Source: Sphingobium faniae
GTDB lineage: Bacteria > Pseudomonadota > Alphaproteobacteria > Sphingomonadales > Sphingomonadaceae
Length of the DNA: 64,000 nt
Assembly (NCBI GenBank): GCA_900100475.1
Contig: FMTU01000011.1
Location: 62,001-126,000, forward strand
Direction: 5' to 3'
Shown here: positions 1 through 9,356 of the stretch, piece by piece
Position numbering within the stretch: position 1 is the stretch's first letter
Layout: each line of letters starts with the position of its first letter
Made by a program: the position numbers and the translations under genes
The notes under the pieces: model-generated
What the model saw: the letters and a program-made list of their open reading frames with translations, nothing else
Databases searched by the model: none
What the model was told of the DNA's origin: nothing

Positions 1-1279
1 AAACGCTGCCCAGCTCTTCTGTTTTGAGGTCGCGCCAGTTGATGCGGTGCGTCACGCCATCCTTGCGGATGAAGCCAAGACAGAAGATCGCGGACAGAAA
101 GCGGCGGTTGGGAATGAGCGCATCGTTCAGCGACGGCGTTTCGCTCTTCGCGAATAAGCCGCCGAGAGCAGGTAGGCCCAGCAATTCCTGGCCATGTTCC
201 AGACTGGAAAGCGTGACTTTCATCGCCTCCCACGCATCGAGGTGCCCATCGCGGGCGACGCGGCGACGCGAGCGTTCGCGCCAGAAGGTGAAGGAATAGC
301 TGTCGGCATAGAGGCTGCGTGCCGCCTGCGGCGTGCGGCGAGGGTGCAGCAGATCGCGGTCCTCGGCCACGGCAAGGAAGATCAGGCGATAGACGGTGCG
401 GAGAAGCTCCCTGAACAGCGATTGCAGAGGGAGTGCACCGGAGCGGATGCGTTCAACCAGCTCAGGATTGGCCTCTACCAACCCCTGACCTAGTTCGGAC
501 AGCGCATCTTCGACGTTACGGCGCAGATCGGCGCGGGCCTGGATGCCCTGTTTCATCCCCTCTTCGCGCCAATGTTCCAGGGGGCTTTCAGAAGGCGGCG
601 CGCCCGCTGCGCCAAAACGGGTGGCGTGAGCGACCAGCCACCATGCAGTGAAGTCAGCGAACATCTCGTCGCGGAACATCGCGCCAAGGTCCGCCTCGAT
701 CCATGCCGGTCGGGTCAGACTGGCATTGTCGCGCATCAGGCGCACGCGGTCGCCGGCAAAGACGAGGCCCCACAGTGCATGGTCTGTGGCGTTGAGCCAG
801 TCCTGCAACAGTGAAACAGGGCTACGGCGCGGGCGTCCGCCCTCCCCGTCCCCGAACTCGGGCTGCGCTTTGTTGAAAGCGTCGGCGCCGACGACCGGCG
901 CGGCGACGACGACGGGAACACGGCCATCCTTGGCCTCCCAGGCCAGGCGATAGCGGCGGGTGCCGTCCTGATGCTCGACCGGGCCGGCAAGATCGGTGAA
1001 GCCGAAGCACTGGGTTAGCAGGTCATGCGCGAACTGTGCGGTTTGCGTGACAGTGGGCGCATCGATCCGGTCATAGTCTTTCCAGATATGCTGGCCGATG
1101 CGGAAATAGCGCGAAATTTCATCGCCGAGGCCGGTGCCCTTGGGGCAGCCATAGCTGTCGGCGGTTTTAGCGGTGCGATCGGCAGCGACGATCTTCTGCA
1201 CCTGTTCGGGAGCGATCAGCCCGCCCTCGATGGTGACGGCGACAAGGCCGAGTTCGGCGGCTCTGGTGGAACGGGCCAT
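1..1279 (-). CDS. Eco57I/DrmMI-like DNA methyltransferase (N-terminal part, runs off left edge)
   Basis: The reading frame is open from an ATG at 1279 to the window edge, giving about 426 residues and no stop. It starts MARSTRAAELGLVAVTIEGG and ends in NWRDLKTEELGSV. That last stretch resembles the segment just before the YESLL motif of Eco57I-type and PglX/DrmMI-type adenine-specific DNA methyltransferases, where the SAM-binding and NPPY catalytic motifs follow. Those motifs lie outside the window, so catalysis cannot be confirmed. The ATG overlaps the stop of the SNF2-like helicase by one base (TGATG), so the two are translationally coupled. By context this would be the modification, or combined restriction-modification, subunit of the operon. 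It could also be a type IIG enzyme with its own nuclease; the missing C-terminus decides this. Confidence 0.72.
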   Translation of the reverse strand, partial: MARSTRAAELGLVAVTIEGGLIAPEQVQKIVAADRTAKTADSYGCPKGTGLGDEISRYFRIGQHIWKDYDRIDAPTVTQTAQFAHDLLTQCFGFTDLAGPVEHQDGTRRYRLAWEAKDGRVPVVVAAPVVGADAFNKAQPEFGDGEGGRPRRSPVSLLQDWLNATDHALWGLVFAGDRVRLMRDNASLTRPAWIEADLGAMFRDEMFADFTAWWLVAHATRFGAAGAPPSESPLEHWREEGMKQGIQARADLRRNVEDALSELGQGLVEANPELVERIRSGALPLQSLFRELLRTVYRLIFLAVAEDRDLLHPRRTPQAARSLYADSYSFTFWRERSRRRVARDGHLDAWEAMKVTLSSLEHGQELLGLPALGGLFAKSETPSLNDALIPNRRFLSAIFCLGFIRKDGVTHRINWRDLKTEELGSV

Positions 1280-4080
1280 CAGTTCGCCTCCGGCACGAGG
1301 ACATAGAGGCCGATCACGTCGGCGGGTAGGACGGCTTCGACGTCGGTGGTGGCCCCCTCGCCCCGTGTGGCGAACTTCACGCGGTCATGATCCTCTGAAA
1401 GCCGGGCCGCACGATCCTGGGCATAAGCGCTGATCGCGACATCATATTCGGGCAGGCGGGTTAGCGCCTGATCGACCTGCCTTGCGATGACGGGCGGCGC
1501 GATGTCGCCGCTGGCATCGGGTTCGAGCAAAGCCAGGGCGTCGGGGCCTTGTGCGATGGCGGTATTGTCGCCCATGGCGAAAGCCAGCGCGGTGGCTTCT
1601 TCGGCCAACAGTGTCTTTCGACCGCTGGTCGTCAGCTTGAAGCGCAGGCGCAGCAACAGGACGGTGGTGAGTTTGCTCACCGCCGTAGAGCGCCAGGCAC
1701 CGCAGCGGCCGAGCGTGGCCTTGCCTTCGACACCGCCGGGATCGAGCGCCCCTTCGGCCATGGTTTCGGCGAGCATGGCGACCAGCGGATGCGTGCGGCC
1801 GACATGGGCCACATTGGGTTGCAGCTTGTCGGCAAAGCCAATCGCACGCGTGCCCGTCAGATTGCGGGCCGCAAGGCGCTCGCCAAGCTGTTTCGGCAAA
1901 TCCTCATAGCTGACCCGGTAGTGGCTCCCGACCGTACCGAGCGGCGTATCGATGCGCGCCAGTGCCCGGCGGGTGAACCGCTCTACTTCATCGGGGCCGC
2001 CGAGAAGTTCGCGCAGTCGGTGCCATTCGGGGAGAACTTCGTCGGGCTTGAGCGCGGCCTGGGCATAGCGCGTCTGGCTTTTACGCGCGTTTTCCTCCGC
2101 GTCCTTCCACTCCATTTCAAGCCGTTCCTCGGCGTCGCCGAAATCGAACAGTCCCTGCGCGCGCGGTTTGCTGGAATGCAGCAGCATCGCCTGCATCAGC
2201 GCGTTGGAGACACTAGCGGAATCCTCCGGCACCGGCACGATCACGCCAGTCGCCTGTTGGATGCGCTTCATCTTCTCGGTGATGACCTTGATGACCGCGC
2301 CGTCGATGATCGAGTTTGAGCCGAACATCATCACCGACCAGACCGTATCCTCGGGCTGCCCAAAACGATCGACGCGTCCGTCGCGTTGCTGGTGCCGTGT
2401 CGGATTCCAGTTGAGATCGTAATGGATCACTGCGTTGAACAGCGACTGGAGGTTGATCCCTTCGGACAGACAATCGGTGGCGACGAGAATGCGATTGGGA
2501 TGATCCGCCATCGCCTCGACGCGCCCACGCCGCTCCTCGGGCGTCAGGCGGCCCGTGACGATTTCAACTTCGTACTTCCTGAACTGGGCGCGCAGCGCTT
2601 CACCGACAGCTTCGGCCGTTGTGATGAAGCGGCAGAAGATGACTGGCCGGGCATCCTTCTTGGCGGTAAGGTCTTTCACCTGCCGGACGAGTTCGCGAAA
2701 TTTGGGATCATCATCAAAGCGGGCCGCCAGCCCTTCCGCGCGCGTGATGAGGGCTTTCAGCTCGGCCAGCTCCTCGCGGTCCAGTGCAGTCGCTGGTTCA
2801 ATGTCGGTGTCGGCCAGCTCATCACCGTCGTCATCAAACAGCACTGGCGCGAGCGCGGCTTCCTCCGCCATGCCCCCGAGCCGATTGCGCAAGGCGCTGA
2901 GGGCTGCCGCCGGCGACGAGCCGATGCAGCGCATTAGTGCGAGTGTTCCCCAGAAGGCGAGCCGCCGCGCCCGTTCCCCATCGGCACGGGTTGCGACACC
3001 AAGGCAATATTCCAGCACGTCCTCCTGGAAGTTCTGGAAATCGCCGGTCAGCGTATAGGGCGCATCCGCTTTCATCGACTTCGCAAAAGCGCCCGCATCC
3101 CCCCACTTGTCGGCAATATCGGGGCGGCGACGCTGGACAAAGTGTTTGGCGAGCCGGTCTGCATAGCGGCGCCGTGCGTTCTGATCGCCCGCCTCGGGTC
3201 CGTCCGCGAGGTCGCCGTGCAACAGACTGAGCAGGCGCGCATAGGCATCCTGATTGCCGCTATGCGGGGTCGCAGTGAGCAGGAGCAGGTGGCGCGTGGC
3301 GTCTTCCGCGAGCCGTTCGAGCAGAGCGTAGCGTTGCTGTGTGCCCTTCTCGCTACCGCCGACGCAGGTGTGGGCCTCGTCAACGATGATGAAGCCAGGA
3401 CAAGCCTGAGCGAAGCTTTCCCGCCGGCTGTCGGCCTTGATGTAGTCGAGGCTGACGACGGTGTAGGGATAGACGCCGAAGATGGTGTCGCCGAGCGCCA
3501 ATCCGCGTTCCAGCGAACGGGCGCGAGCCGATGTGACGGCTACAGCATCAATGTCGAACTTTTCCGCCAGCTCGCCGACCCACTGATCCACGAGATGCGG
3601 CGGACACAACACGGAGAAGCGCTCGACCTCGCCCCGGTCGATCATCTCGCGCAGGATCATGCCCGCCTCAACGGTCTTTCCGATACCAACGTCATCGGCA
3701 ATGAGCAGTCGCTTCACGTCGAGCCTCAGCGCCATGAGCAGGGGGACGAGCTGATATGCGCGCGGCTCGACGCCCAAATGCGCGGCGCTGCGGAAAGGCC
3801 CTGCGCCGCGACGGAGAGACAGGCGCAGCGCATCGGCCAGCAGACGGGCGGCGTCCTGCGTATCGGGATGATCCGCCGTCGGCAGATCGAAGGTGGCGGG
3901 ACGAACGGGCATCCGTTCAAGGCTGGGGGCGATGATGATGGCGTCTTCTTCGGACCCCGAAAGGGGCCGCACGCGAACAAGCCCCTCATCCGGCTTACCA
4001 AGCACGATCCATTCCCGCCCACGGGCCTGGATCAAATCGCCCGTCTGGAGCTGACCAGTCTGGAAGGCGGGCAGGTTCAT
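1279..4080 (-). CDS. SNF2-family helicase, DISARM DrmD-like
   Basis: A 933-residue superfamily 2 ATPase. It shows a Walker A motif DDVGIGKT (129-136), a DEAH box (234-237), and in the C-terminal helicase lobe VATDCLSEGINLQ followed by QQRDGRVDRFGQ, the arginine-finger motif VI of SNF2-like proteins. The N-terminal block around GREWIVLGKPDEGLVRVRPL closely resembles the start of DrmD, the SNF2-like helicase of class 1 DISARM. It probably translocates on double-stranded DNA and remodels or loads partners on foreign DNA. The ATG overlaps the stop of the upstream large helicase by four bases (ATGA), and its own stop overlaps the methylase start. A methylase next to a DrmD-like helicase is the arrangement seen in class 1 DISARM. 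Family assignment is firm; the DrmD label is by motif resemblance only. Confidence 0.82.
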   Translation of the reverse strand: MNLPAFQTGQLQTGDLIQARGREWIVLGKPDEGLVRVRPLSGSEEDAIIIAPSLERMPVRPATFDLPTADHPDTQDAARLLADALRLSLRRGAGPFRSAAHLGVEPRAYQLVPLLMALRLDVKRLLIADDVGIGKTVEAGMILREMIDRGEVERFSVLCPPHLVDQWVGELAEKFDIDAVAVTSARARSLERGLALGDTIFGVYPYTVVSLDYIKADSRRESFAQACPGFIIVDEAHTCVGGSEKGTQQRYALLERLAEDATRHLLLLTATPHSGNQDAYARLLSLLHGDLADGPEAGDQNARRRYADRLAKHFVQRRRPDIADKWGDAGAFAKSMKADAPYTLTGDFQNFQEDVLEYCLGVATRADGERARRLAFWGTLALMRCIGSSPAAALSALRNRLGGMAEEAALAPVLFDDDGDELADTDIEPATALDREELAELKALITRAEGLAARFDDDPKFRELVRQVKDLTAKKDARPVIFCRFITTAEAVGEALRAQFRKYEVEIVTGRLTPEERRGRVEAMADHPNRILVATDCLSEGINLQSLFNAVIHYDLNWNPTRHQQRDGRVDRFGQPEDTVWSVMMFGSNSIIDGAVIKVITEKMKRIQQATGVIVPVPEDSASVSNALMQAMLLHSSKPRAQGLFDFGDAEERLEMEWKDAEENARKSQTRYAQAALKPDEVLPEWHRLRELLGGPDEVERFTRRALARIDTPLGTVGSHYRVSYEDLPKQLGERLAARNLTGTRAIGFADKLQPNVAHVGRTHPLVAMLAETMAEGALDPGGVEGKATLGRCGAWRSTAVSKLTTVLLLRLRFKLTTSGRKTLLAEEATALAFAMGDNTAIAQGPDALALLEPDASGDIAPPVIARQVDQALTRLPEYDVAISAYAQDRAARLSEDHDRVKFATRGEGATTDVEAVLPADVIGLYVLVPEAN

Positions 4081-7000
4081 GCGGATACTCCGAGCGCCGC
4101 AGCAAGGTCAGGCGGCATGGTTTCGTCAGGGGTTGCCGGCAGCGCGATCAAGTCGCGGCCAATTTCGGCGCAGCGCGTCACCAGTGCTGGCGGCGGCGCA
4201 CCGGGCACGGCCATGACCATCAGCCCCGGCCAGCAAAGATGATAGGTCTCGCCGCCAATGGTTTCCGTGGAGGGCGTCGGCGCTCCCCACTGCGCCAGCG
4301 CCGCCATCCATGGATCATGAGCCCCGGCACCGGCGGGAGCATCGGCAGGCCAGTCATTCTCGCTGCGCGCTAGCCGATCGAGCACGTCAATCACCGCAGG
4401 ATCGCGCCGGTCGATCAGTTCATGATCCGGTTGGTTGTAATAGGACAGCAGGCAGCGGTAGCAACCGGCAACACAAGGTTCGTTGGCCTCGACCAGCTCG
4501 CCGTTGTCGCGGCGGTAATGCATCAGGTCGAGCGCCACCTCCGCGACGCGATGCCAGCGCTCAGCGCCGTCCATCAGCCGCTTGAGAACCCCTGCCCCGC
4601 CTTCGGATGCCTCATAGAAGAGGATCGCCTTGCGATCGTCGCGGGTCGGTAACGGCTCGCCCAGAAGCTCGCCGGTTTCCAGGACATGCTCGGTCTCTAT
4701 GGCGCGGATCAGGGCGTGCTGGAGGGTCGCCATCTGCGCTTCTTCAAGGCCGAGCTGGCGATCGAATTGCAGCAGCAGTGCGTTCTTCGTGTCCTCGACC
4801 AGAGGCACGATGGTTTGACGAATGGCGCTTTTGGGATCGTCACCCTCATCCTCACCTTTTGTCTCATTCTTGAGCCAGCGGCCCGAAATCGTGTCGATGT
4901 CGAAGCCAGTATCTTCCTTTTTGGCGCGGCGGCGAAGGCCGAGATTGACGCGCGATACGCGCGTCTGTGGTCCGTAGCGCAACGCCGCCAGCGGGCTGTC
5001 GTCGGACTTCAGCAGAAGCTGGTCCTGGCGCATCGGTTCCCACTCGAAAATCGTGCGGATTTCAAAGCCGCGGCGCTGCCGATCCTCGTCATTGGCCGTA
5101 ATGCGCGCACCGGGAACGGCATCGACATTCTCGATCCGATAGAGTCTGGAAAGCCGTCCTTCCTCGGTCAGCACATCGCCGCAGGCAATGCAGCGTTCCT
5201 GCGTTTCCACGCTATGGGCCGCGCCGCAGGAATGACAGCATCGCACAGTCATCGTCGTCAGCTTGTTGTCGGTGGTCCGCGTTGCGGCAGGCAGCTTGGC
5301 GCGATTGCAGCGATAGGCCTTGCCCTCATGATAGACGAGGCTGTTCGGCCCGAACTCCGCGATCGCCAGGAAGCGCGGACGCTGGAGCACCGTCGATGAC
5401 TTCTCCCCGTCTATGAAGGCGTAGAGCGGCAAGCGCGGGAAATTATAGCCCGGCAGGAAGCCTTCGGTCGCCAGATAGCGATAGGCATAGAAGTCAGAGC
5501 TGGTGGACGATGCGCCAGTTTCCAGTAACTGTACCTGACGATCGGCTGCCAGATAGCGGGTTCGCGCCTCTTGGCGTTCCTGCGCTGACAACCCGGTTTG
5601 ATTGCCGAGTTCACTGGCAGCCTTCCGTTCTTCATGGGCGGAATTGTAGAGTGTCCGCCAGCGCTTGAACGCCGTATTGAATGCCGCTGCCGCGTTGCTC
5701 CAGAGCTGGCCGACAAAGTCCGAGGCTTCGCCGATTTCGGCTGCGCCTTCGTGTGGCAGGACCGAGAGGACGACCCGCTCGGCACGTTCACGGGCATCGA
5801 AGTCCGCACTGGCCACGGCAAAAGCTTTGTGTAGCCGTTCGCAGACCGGCAGGTCGGTCTCGGTCATATCAAGGTTTTCCGGGATCGACTTGCCCAGCCC
5901 CTCCTGCGCGGCAGCGAGCCATTCGGCATGGACATGCGCGGCAAGCAGGTCGCGATTGATAAGGTCGATCGCGGGTGCGCGAACGATGCCGGCGACGAGA
6001 TCGGTCCGACGCTCGAAATAATATTGGTCGTGCGGACTTTGCGCGGCGCAGTAGGTGATGACCAGCGCGGCCTGTCCGCTACGGCCAGCACGGCCTGCGC
6101 GTTGTGCATAATTGGCCGGGGTTGGCGGCGCGTTGCGCAGGTAAACGACATTGAGCTGCGATATATCTACGCCTAGTTCCATGGTGGGTGAGCAATAAAG
6201 CAAGGGCAGAAAGTCACGCTTCTCATTGAGAACGCGCGCATCGCCGGCAATTTCCTTCATGCGTTCATGGTCGCTCTTGCCGTACCGGAACCGACACTCA
6301 CGCATTTCGCGCAGGAGAGAATCGACCTGCGCTGTATGCTCGCGCGCTTCGAAGGCCATGGGCAGCCCGCCAGGTGTGGCGAGACGCGCGGCAACGTCGC
6401 TATAGAGCTGGCGGAAGAACGCATTGTCCTGGCTCGGGCTTGGTGTCCCTTCACCTGCACTGAGCTGCAAAGCACTCGGGGCGAGCCGCCAACCGGTGAG
6501 CGGACCGGCAGAAAACTGGCGCACGATCTGGTGGCGCGCCGCCGCCATCAGCATCGCTTCGATCAACGGTTCGCGATCGGCAAGCGGCAGCGCCCCCGCC
6601 AACTTCGCCAATTCTTTGGCAAGGCCGCTCCGCGCAGAAACCCGGATAATCCTATCCGCTTTGCCGCCCTGTGTGCCGAGCACAAGCGTCGTTTGGCACA
6701 CAAGATCCTTATTCTCTTCTTCCCGGCTGATTGCCCAGGGATCTTTGAGAAGCTGGCGGGATTTCTGCGCGACCTGCTCGATCTCATTGAGATCGAGCGC
6801 ATCGACGGCAACGGCGAGGCCTTGCCGCATGGCGTCGAACACCAGACGAAACATTTCGCGCCGAACGTCACTGGAAATTTGGGAAAGCAGCTCGAAGCCA
6901 CGGCGCTGGCCGTCATTGAGCTGTTCCTGGTCCATGCCGGCGCAGGCGCGATCGTCGCGGGCGAGCATGGTGATGCCCGGATATTCGACGCGCAGCAGGT

Positions 7001-9191
7001 CCAACTGATTGAGGTTGGGATTGGTATAGCGCCAGCCCCGCCGCAGATCGTTCCAGAGGCGATAGGCCAGCACGCGGTTTACCGCCTTCTTGGCCTCGTC
7101 CAGCGCTGCGAAGCTGGCCGGGTTCGGATCGAGCATCCATTCCGCGCGGCGATCGACGCTTTCGGGATCGAAACCGAGCGCGCGGCGCAGGGCATCGCCA
7201 AATTGCTCATGGCTTAGACCGTCTTCACCTGCCTTGAGGACAGCGCGCAGCATGGCGCCGCGCAGGAGCGTTACGAAGATAAAGTCGTTGAAGTGTCCGG
7301 CCTGGAGCGCGGCATCCTGCCGGTTATCGGTGAAGCCGAGCAGCTTGCGGCGATGCTTCTCAGACGGGATGTGGCCCCGTTCCATCCAGTCGAGGGCAAC
7401 CGACGTGATGAGCGTTGTGGCTGAGCTGCGACCTTCCGCCGAGAGGCCCGCCAATTTGTTGATGTCGCGAGCGCCTGGCGGCGGCTGATTGCGGCAATGC
7501 GGACAGAAGCGGAATTTACCGGGGAAGAACCACGAGCGAACGCCATGCTCATCGCGCCGCCCGTTAGCGCCCAGCATCATCAGGCGGCCGTCATGCTTGC
7601 CGCGATGTGAGGATTTGAGCCGCGGTTCGCCCGATGCCGTCAGCTCGATCCAGTCATCAGGATAATCATCAATGGATCCGGCAAAATTCAGATCACCCTT
7701 GGCGTCGGGCACGAGAAACCCGTGCTCCGCCCCGCTTTCATCAACCCCGTCTCGTGGGGTCTGATCGATCGGACGTGCGATGACGGCGCCATCATCGTCA
7801 ATGGTGACGCTATGCACCTCCTGTCCGCATTCGCGGCAGAAGAAGACCGGATAGAGGCGGGCCTCGCTATTGTCGCGGTCGAACTTTTCCGCCGCCAGCG
7901 CCACCCGCCGCTTTCCAGCAGCTTCGAGCGTCGCATGTGCGTGGCCGGCGCCGGACAGGAAGCGATGCAGCTTGAACGCCATGAAGGCCTGGTCGCGCTC
8001 ATCCTTGAAATCGCTCATGGCGATCAGGCGGTCCTGGAGGGCCGTTCGGCAGGCTTCCGCCTCGATCCCCGTCTCTTCGGACAGGCGGTGCGATGCATCA
8101 GTGAGGGTCGAAGGCTTCGCCCGCTTCAGCGTTTCGCCGACCTCAAGACCGATATTGGTTTCTATCCAGATCGCGAGGGGATCGACCTTGAACGCCTCTG
8201 CCGTGGATGGAGCGTCAGCGGAGTTGACGATCGCAGATTTCAGGGTCGCCTCGTTGGCGATGCCTTCGGTGCAGCGCCTCAGGCTTTCGGTGATGACATC
8301 ATCCGGATGCACGGGGCTGCCGAAAAGTGTTGTGCCGACAGACGCCACCGCCTTGCGGCCCGCATCCTCATCCCCGGACGCCATGGTCGCCGAGGTGCCG
8401 ACGCAGAGCATTTTCTTCGCTCCCATGCGTTCGCGCACTCGTCGCACCAGCAGCGCAACATCCGCCCCCTGTCGGCCGCGATAGGTATGGAGTTCGTCGA
8501 GAACCAGAAACTCCAGGCCCGCCATATTGGCGATAACCTTCTGGTCGAGTTCGTCCTGCCGGGTCATCAGCAGTTCGAGCATCATGAAGTTGGTGAGAAT
8601 GATGTCCGGCTTTTCCTCAGCCACGCGCTTGCGCTCGGCTTCTTTCTCCTGGCCGGTGTAGCGGGCGAACGTTGGCTTCATCCCATCGGAAAGGCCGCAC
8701 TCCCCGATGAACTTCTCCAGCTCCTCCTGCTGCGAATTGGCGAGCGCGTTCATCGGGTAGATGACGATCGCCCGCGTGCGCTGGGCCTCGCCGGCGCGGC
8801 GCGCCTTCAGGATGCGGTCAATGATCGGCACGAAAAAGCATAGCGACTTGCCCGAGCCGGTGCCGGTGGTGACGATATAATTTTTGGCTTGGAGCGCTTT
8901 CATGAGCGCTTCGTCCTGATGGCGATGCAGGTTGATCGGGCTGCGCCCGGCTCCCACGGCGAACACCTTGGGTAAATCTGGATCAACCACGCCGTCCTTG
9001 GCAAGATCGACGAGATCGCGGCCTTCGAGGAAATGGGGGTTCAGACCGATCAGGGGTTCGGGCCAGAATTTCTGCCCGGCGTAAATCGCGTTGACCTGTT
9101 CGCTAATGTCGTCTGCGCGGATCGAAGTGAACGAACGCGCGAAATTTTCATAACGCTTTATTAGGTCAGTATCGAGATCAAAAACGTTCAC
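4077..9191 (-). CDS. Very large SF2 helicase with DUF1998-type zinc-binding C-terminus (MrfA/DrmA-DrmB/DruE-like)
   Basis: About 1,704 residues. Counted from the longest frame (TTG at 9218) it has Walker A TTGTGSGKS (117-125) and a DELH box (241-244). The second RecA lobe carries MELGVDISQLN and YAQRAGRAGRSGQ. Several cysteine clusters are visible: FFCRECGQEV, FRFCPHCRN, CCHSCGAA with CIACGD, and near the C-terminus CVAGCYRCLLSYYNQPDHE, the DUF1998/MrfA-type zinc site. COG1205 helicases of this kind include Bacillus MrfA (mitomycin repair), Druantia DruE and the DISARM pair DrmA plus DrmB, which together would be about this size. I place the start at a GTG at 9191, because GAGGGG sits five bases upstream; an ATG at 9209 and TTG at 9218 lack a ribosome-binding site. 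Its stop overlaps the DrmD-like start by four bases. Likely the main motor of the system. Confidence 0.8.
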   Translation of the reverse strand: MNVFDLDTDLIKRYENFARSFTSIRADDISEQVNAIYAGQKFWPEPLIGLNPHFLEGRDLVDLAKDGVVDPDLPKVFAVGAGRSPINLHRHQDEALMKALQAKNYIVTTGTGSGKSLCFFVPIIDRILKARRAGEAQRTRAIVIYPMNALANSQQEELEKFIGECGLSDGMKPTFARYTGQEKEAERKRVAEEKPDIILTNFMMLELLMTRQDELDQKVIANMAGLEFLVLDELHTYRGRQGADVALLVRRVRERMGAKKMLCVGTSATMASGDEDAGRKAVASVGTTLFGSPVHPDDVITESLRRCTEGIANEATLKSAIVNSADAPSTAEAFKVDPLAIWIETNIGLEVGETLKRAKPSTLTDASHRLSEETGIEAEACRTALQDRLIAMSDFKDERDQAFMAFKLHRFLSGAGHAHATLEAAGKRRVALAAEKFDRDNSEARLYPVFFCRECGQEVHSVTIDDDGAVIARPIDQTPRDGVDESGAEHGFLVPDAKGDLNFAGSIDDYPDDWIELTASGEPRLKSSHRGKHDGRLMMLGANGRRDEHGVRSWFFPGKFRFCPHCRNQPPPGARDINKLAGLSAEGRSSATTLITSVALDWMERGHIPSEKHRRKLLGFTDNRQDAALQAGHFNDFIFVTLLRGAMLRAVLKAGEDGLSHEQFGDALRRALGFDPESVDRRAEWMLDPNPASFAALDEAKKAVNRVLAYRLWNDLRRGWRYTNPNLNQLDLLRVEYPGITMLARDDRACAGMDQEQLNDGQRRGFELLSQISSDVRREMFRLVFDAMRQGLAVAVDALDLNEIEQVAQKSRQLLKDPWAISREEENKDLVCQTTLVLGTQGGKADRIIRVSARSGLAKELAKLAGALPLADREPLIEAMLMAAARHQIVRQFSAGPLTGWRLAPSALQLSAGEGTPSPSQDNAFFRQLYSDVAARLATPGGLPMAFEAREHTAQVDSLLREMRECRFRYGKSDHERMKEIAGDARVLNEKRDFLPLLYCSPTMELGVDISQLNVVYLRNAPPTPANYAQRAGRAGRSGQAALVITYCAAQSPHDQYYFERRTDLVAGIVRAPAIDLINRDLLAAHVHAEWLAAAQEGLGKSIPENLDMTETDLPVCERLHKAFAVASADFDARERAERVVLSVLPHEGAAEIGEASDFVGQLWSNAAAAFNTAFKRWRTLYNSAHEERKAASELGNQTGLSAQERQEARTRYLAADRQVQLLETGASSTSSDFYAYRYLATEGFLPGYNFPRLPLYAFIDGEKSSTVLQRPRFLAIAEFGPNSLVYHEGKAYRCNRAKLPAATRTTDNKLTTMTVRCCHSCGAAHSVETQERCIACGDVLTEEGRLSRLYRIENVDAVPGARITANDEDRQRRGFEIRTIFEWEPMRQDQLLLKSDDSPLAALRYGPQTRVSRVNLGLRRRAKKEDTGFDIDTISGRWLKNETKGEDEGDDPKSAIRQTIVPLVEDTKNALLLQFDRQLGLEEAQMATLQHALIRAIETEHVLETGELLGEPLPTRDDRKAILFYEASEGGAGVLKRLMDGAERWHRVAEVALDLMHYRRDNGELVEANEPCVAGCYRCLLSYYNQPDHELIDRRDPAVIDVLDRLARSENDWPADAPAGAGAHDPWMAALAQWGAPTPSTETIGGETYHLCWPGLMVMAVPGAPPPALVTRCAEIGRDLIALPATPDETMPPDLAAALGVSA

Positions 9192-9356
9192 GCGTCCCCC
9201 TCGCGACATGGCAATCAAGTTTCAGCCAAAACAGCACTTTCCTGTATTTTTCGATACTTAAATTATCATCGCCTTTGTCATTCTCGCATGCCCGTACTCG
9301 TGAACCAAATCCTGCGTAACTCCTAAATCGTTCAATGCGAGCGCCAGGCAGCAGGC
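9192..9356 (-). other. AT-richer gap inside the operon, possibly eroded coding sequence
   Basis: This is the only sizeable gap in an otherwise overlapping operon and it is visibly richer in A and T than its neighbours. On the minus strand, one frame continuing directly past the SbcC-like stop reads LNDLGVTQDLVHEYGHAR. A frame one base away then reads NDKGDDNLSIEKYRKVLFWL and onward to DCHVARG. Together they look like a short protein broken by a single-base shift. It may equally hold a second promoter for the downstream helicase, SNF2 and methylase genes. I see no convincing -35/-10 pair, so the content is reported with low confidence. Confidence 0.25.
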
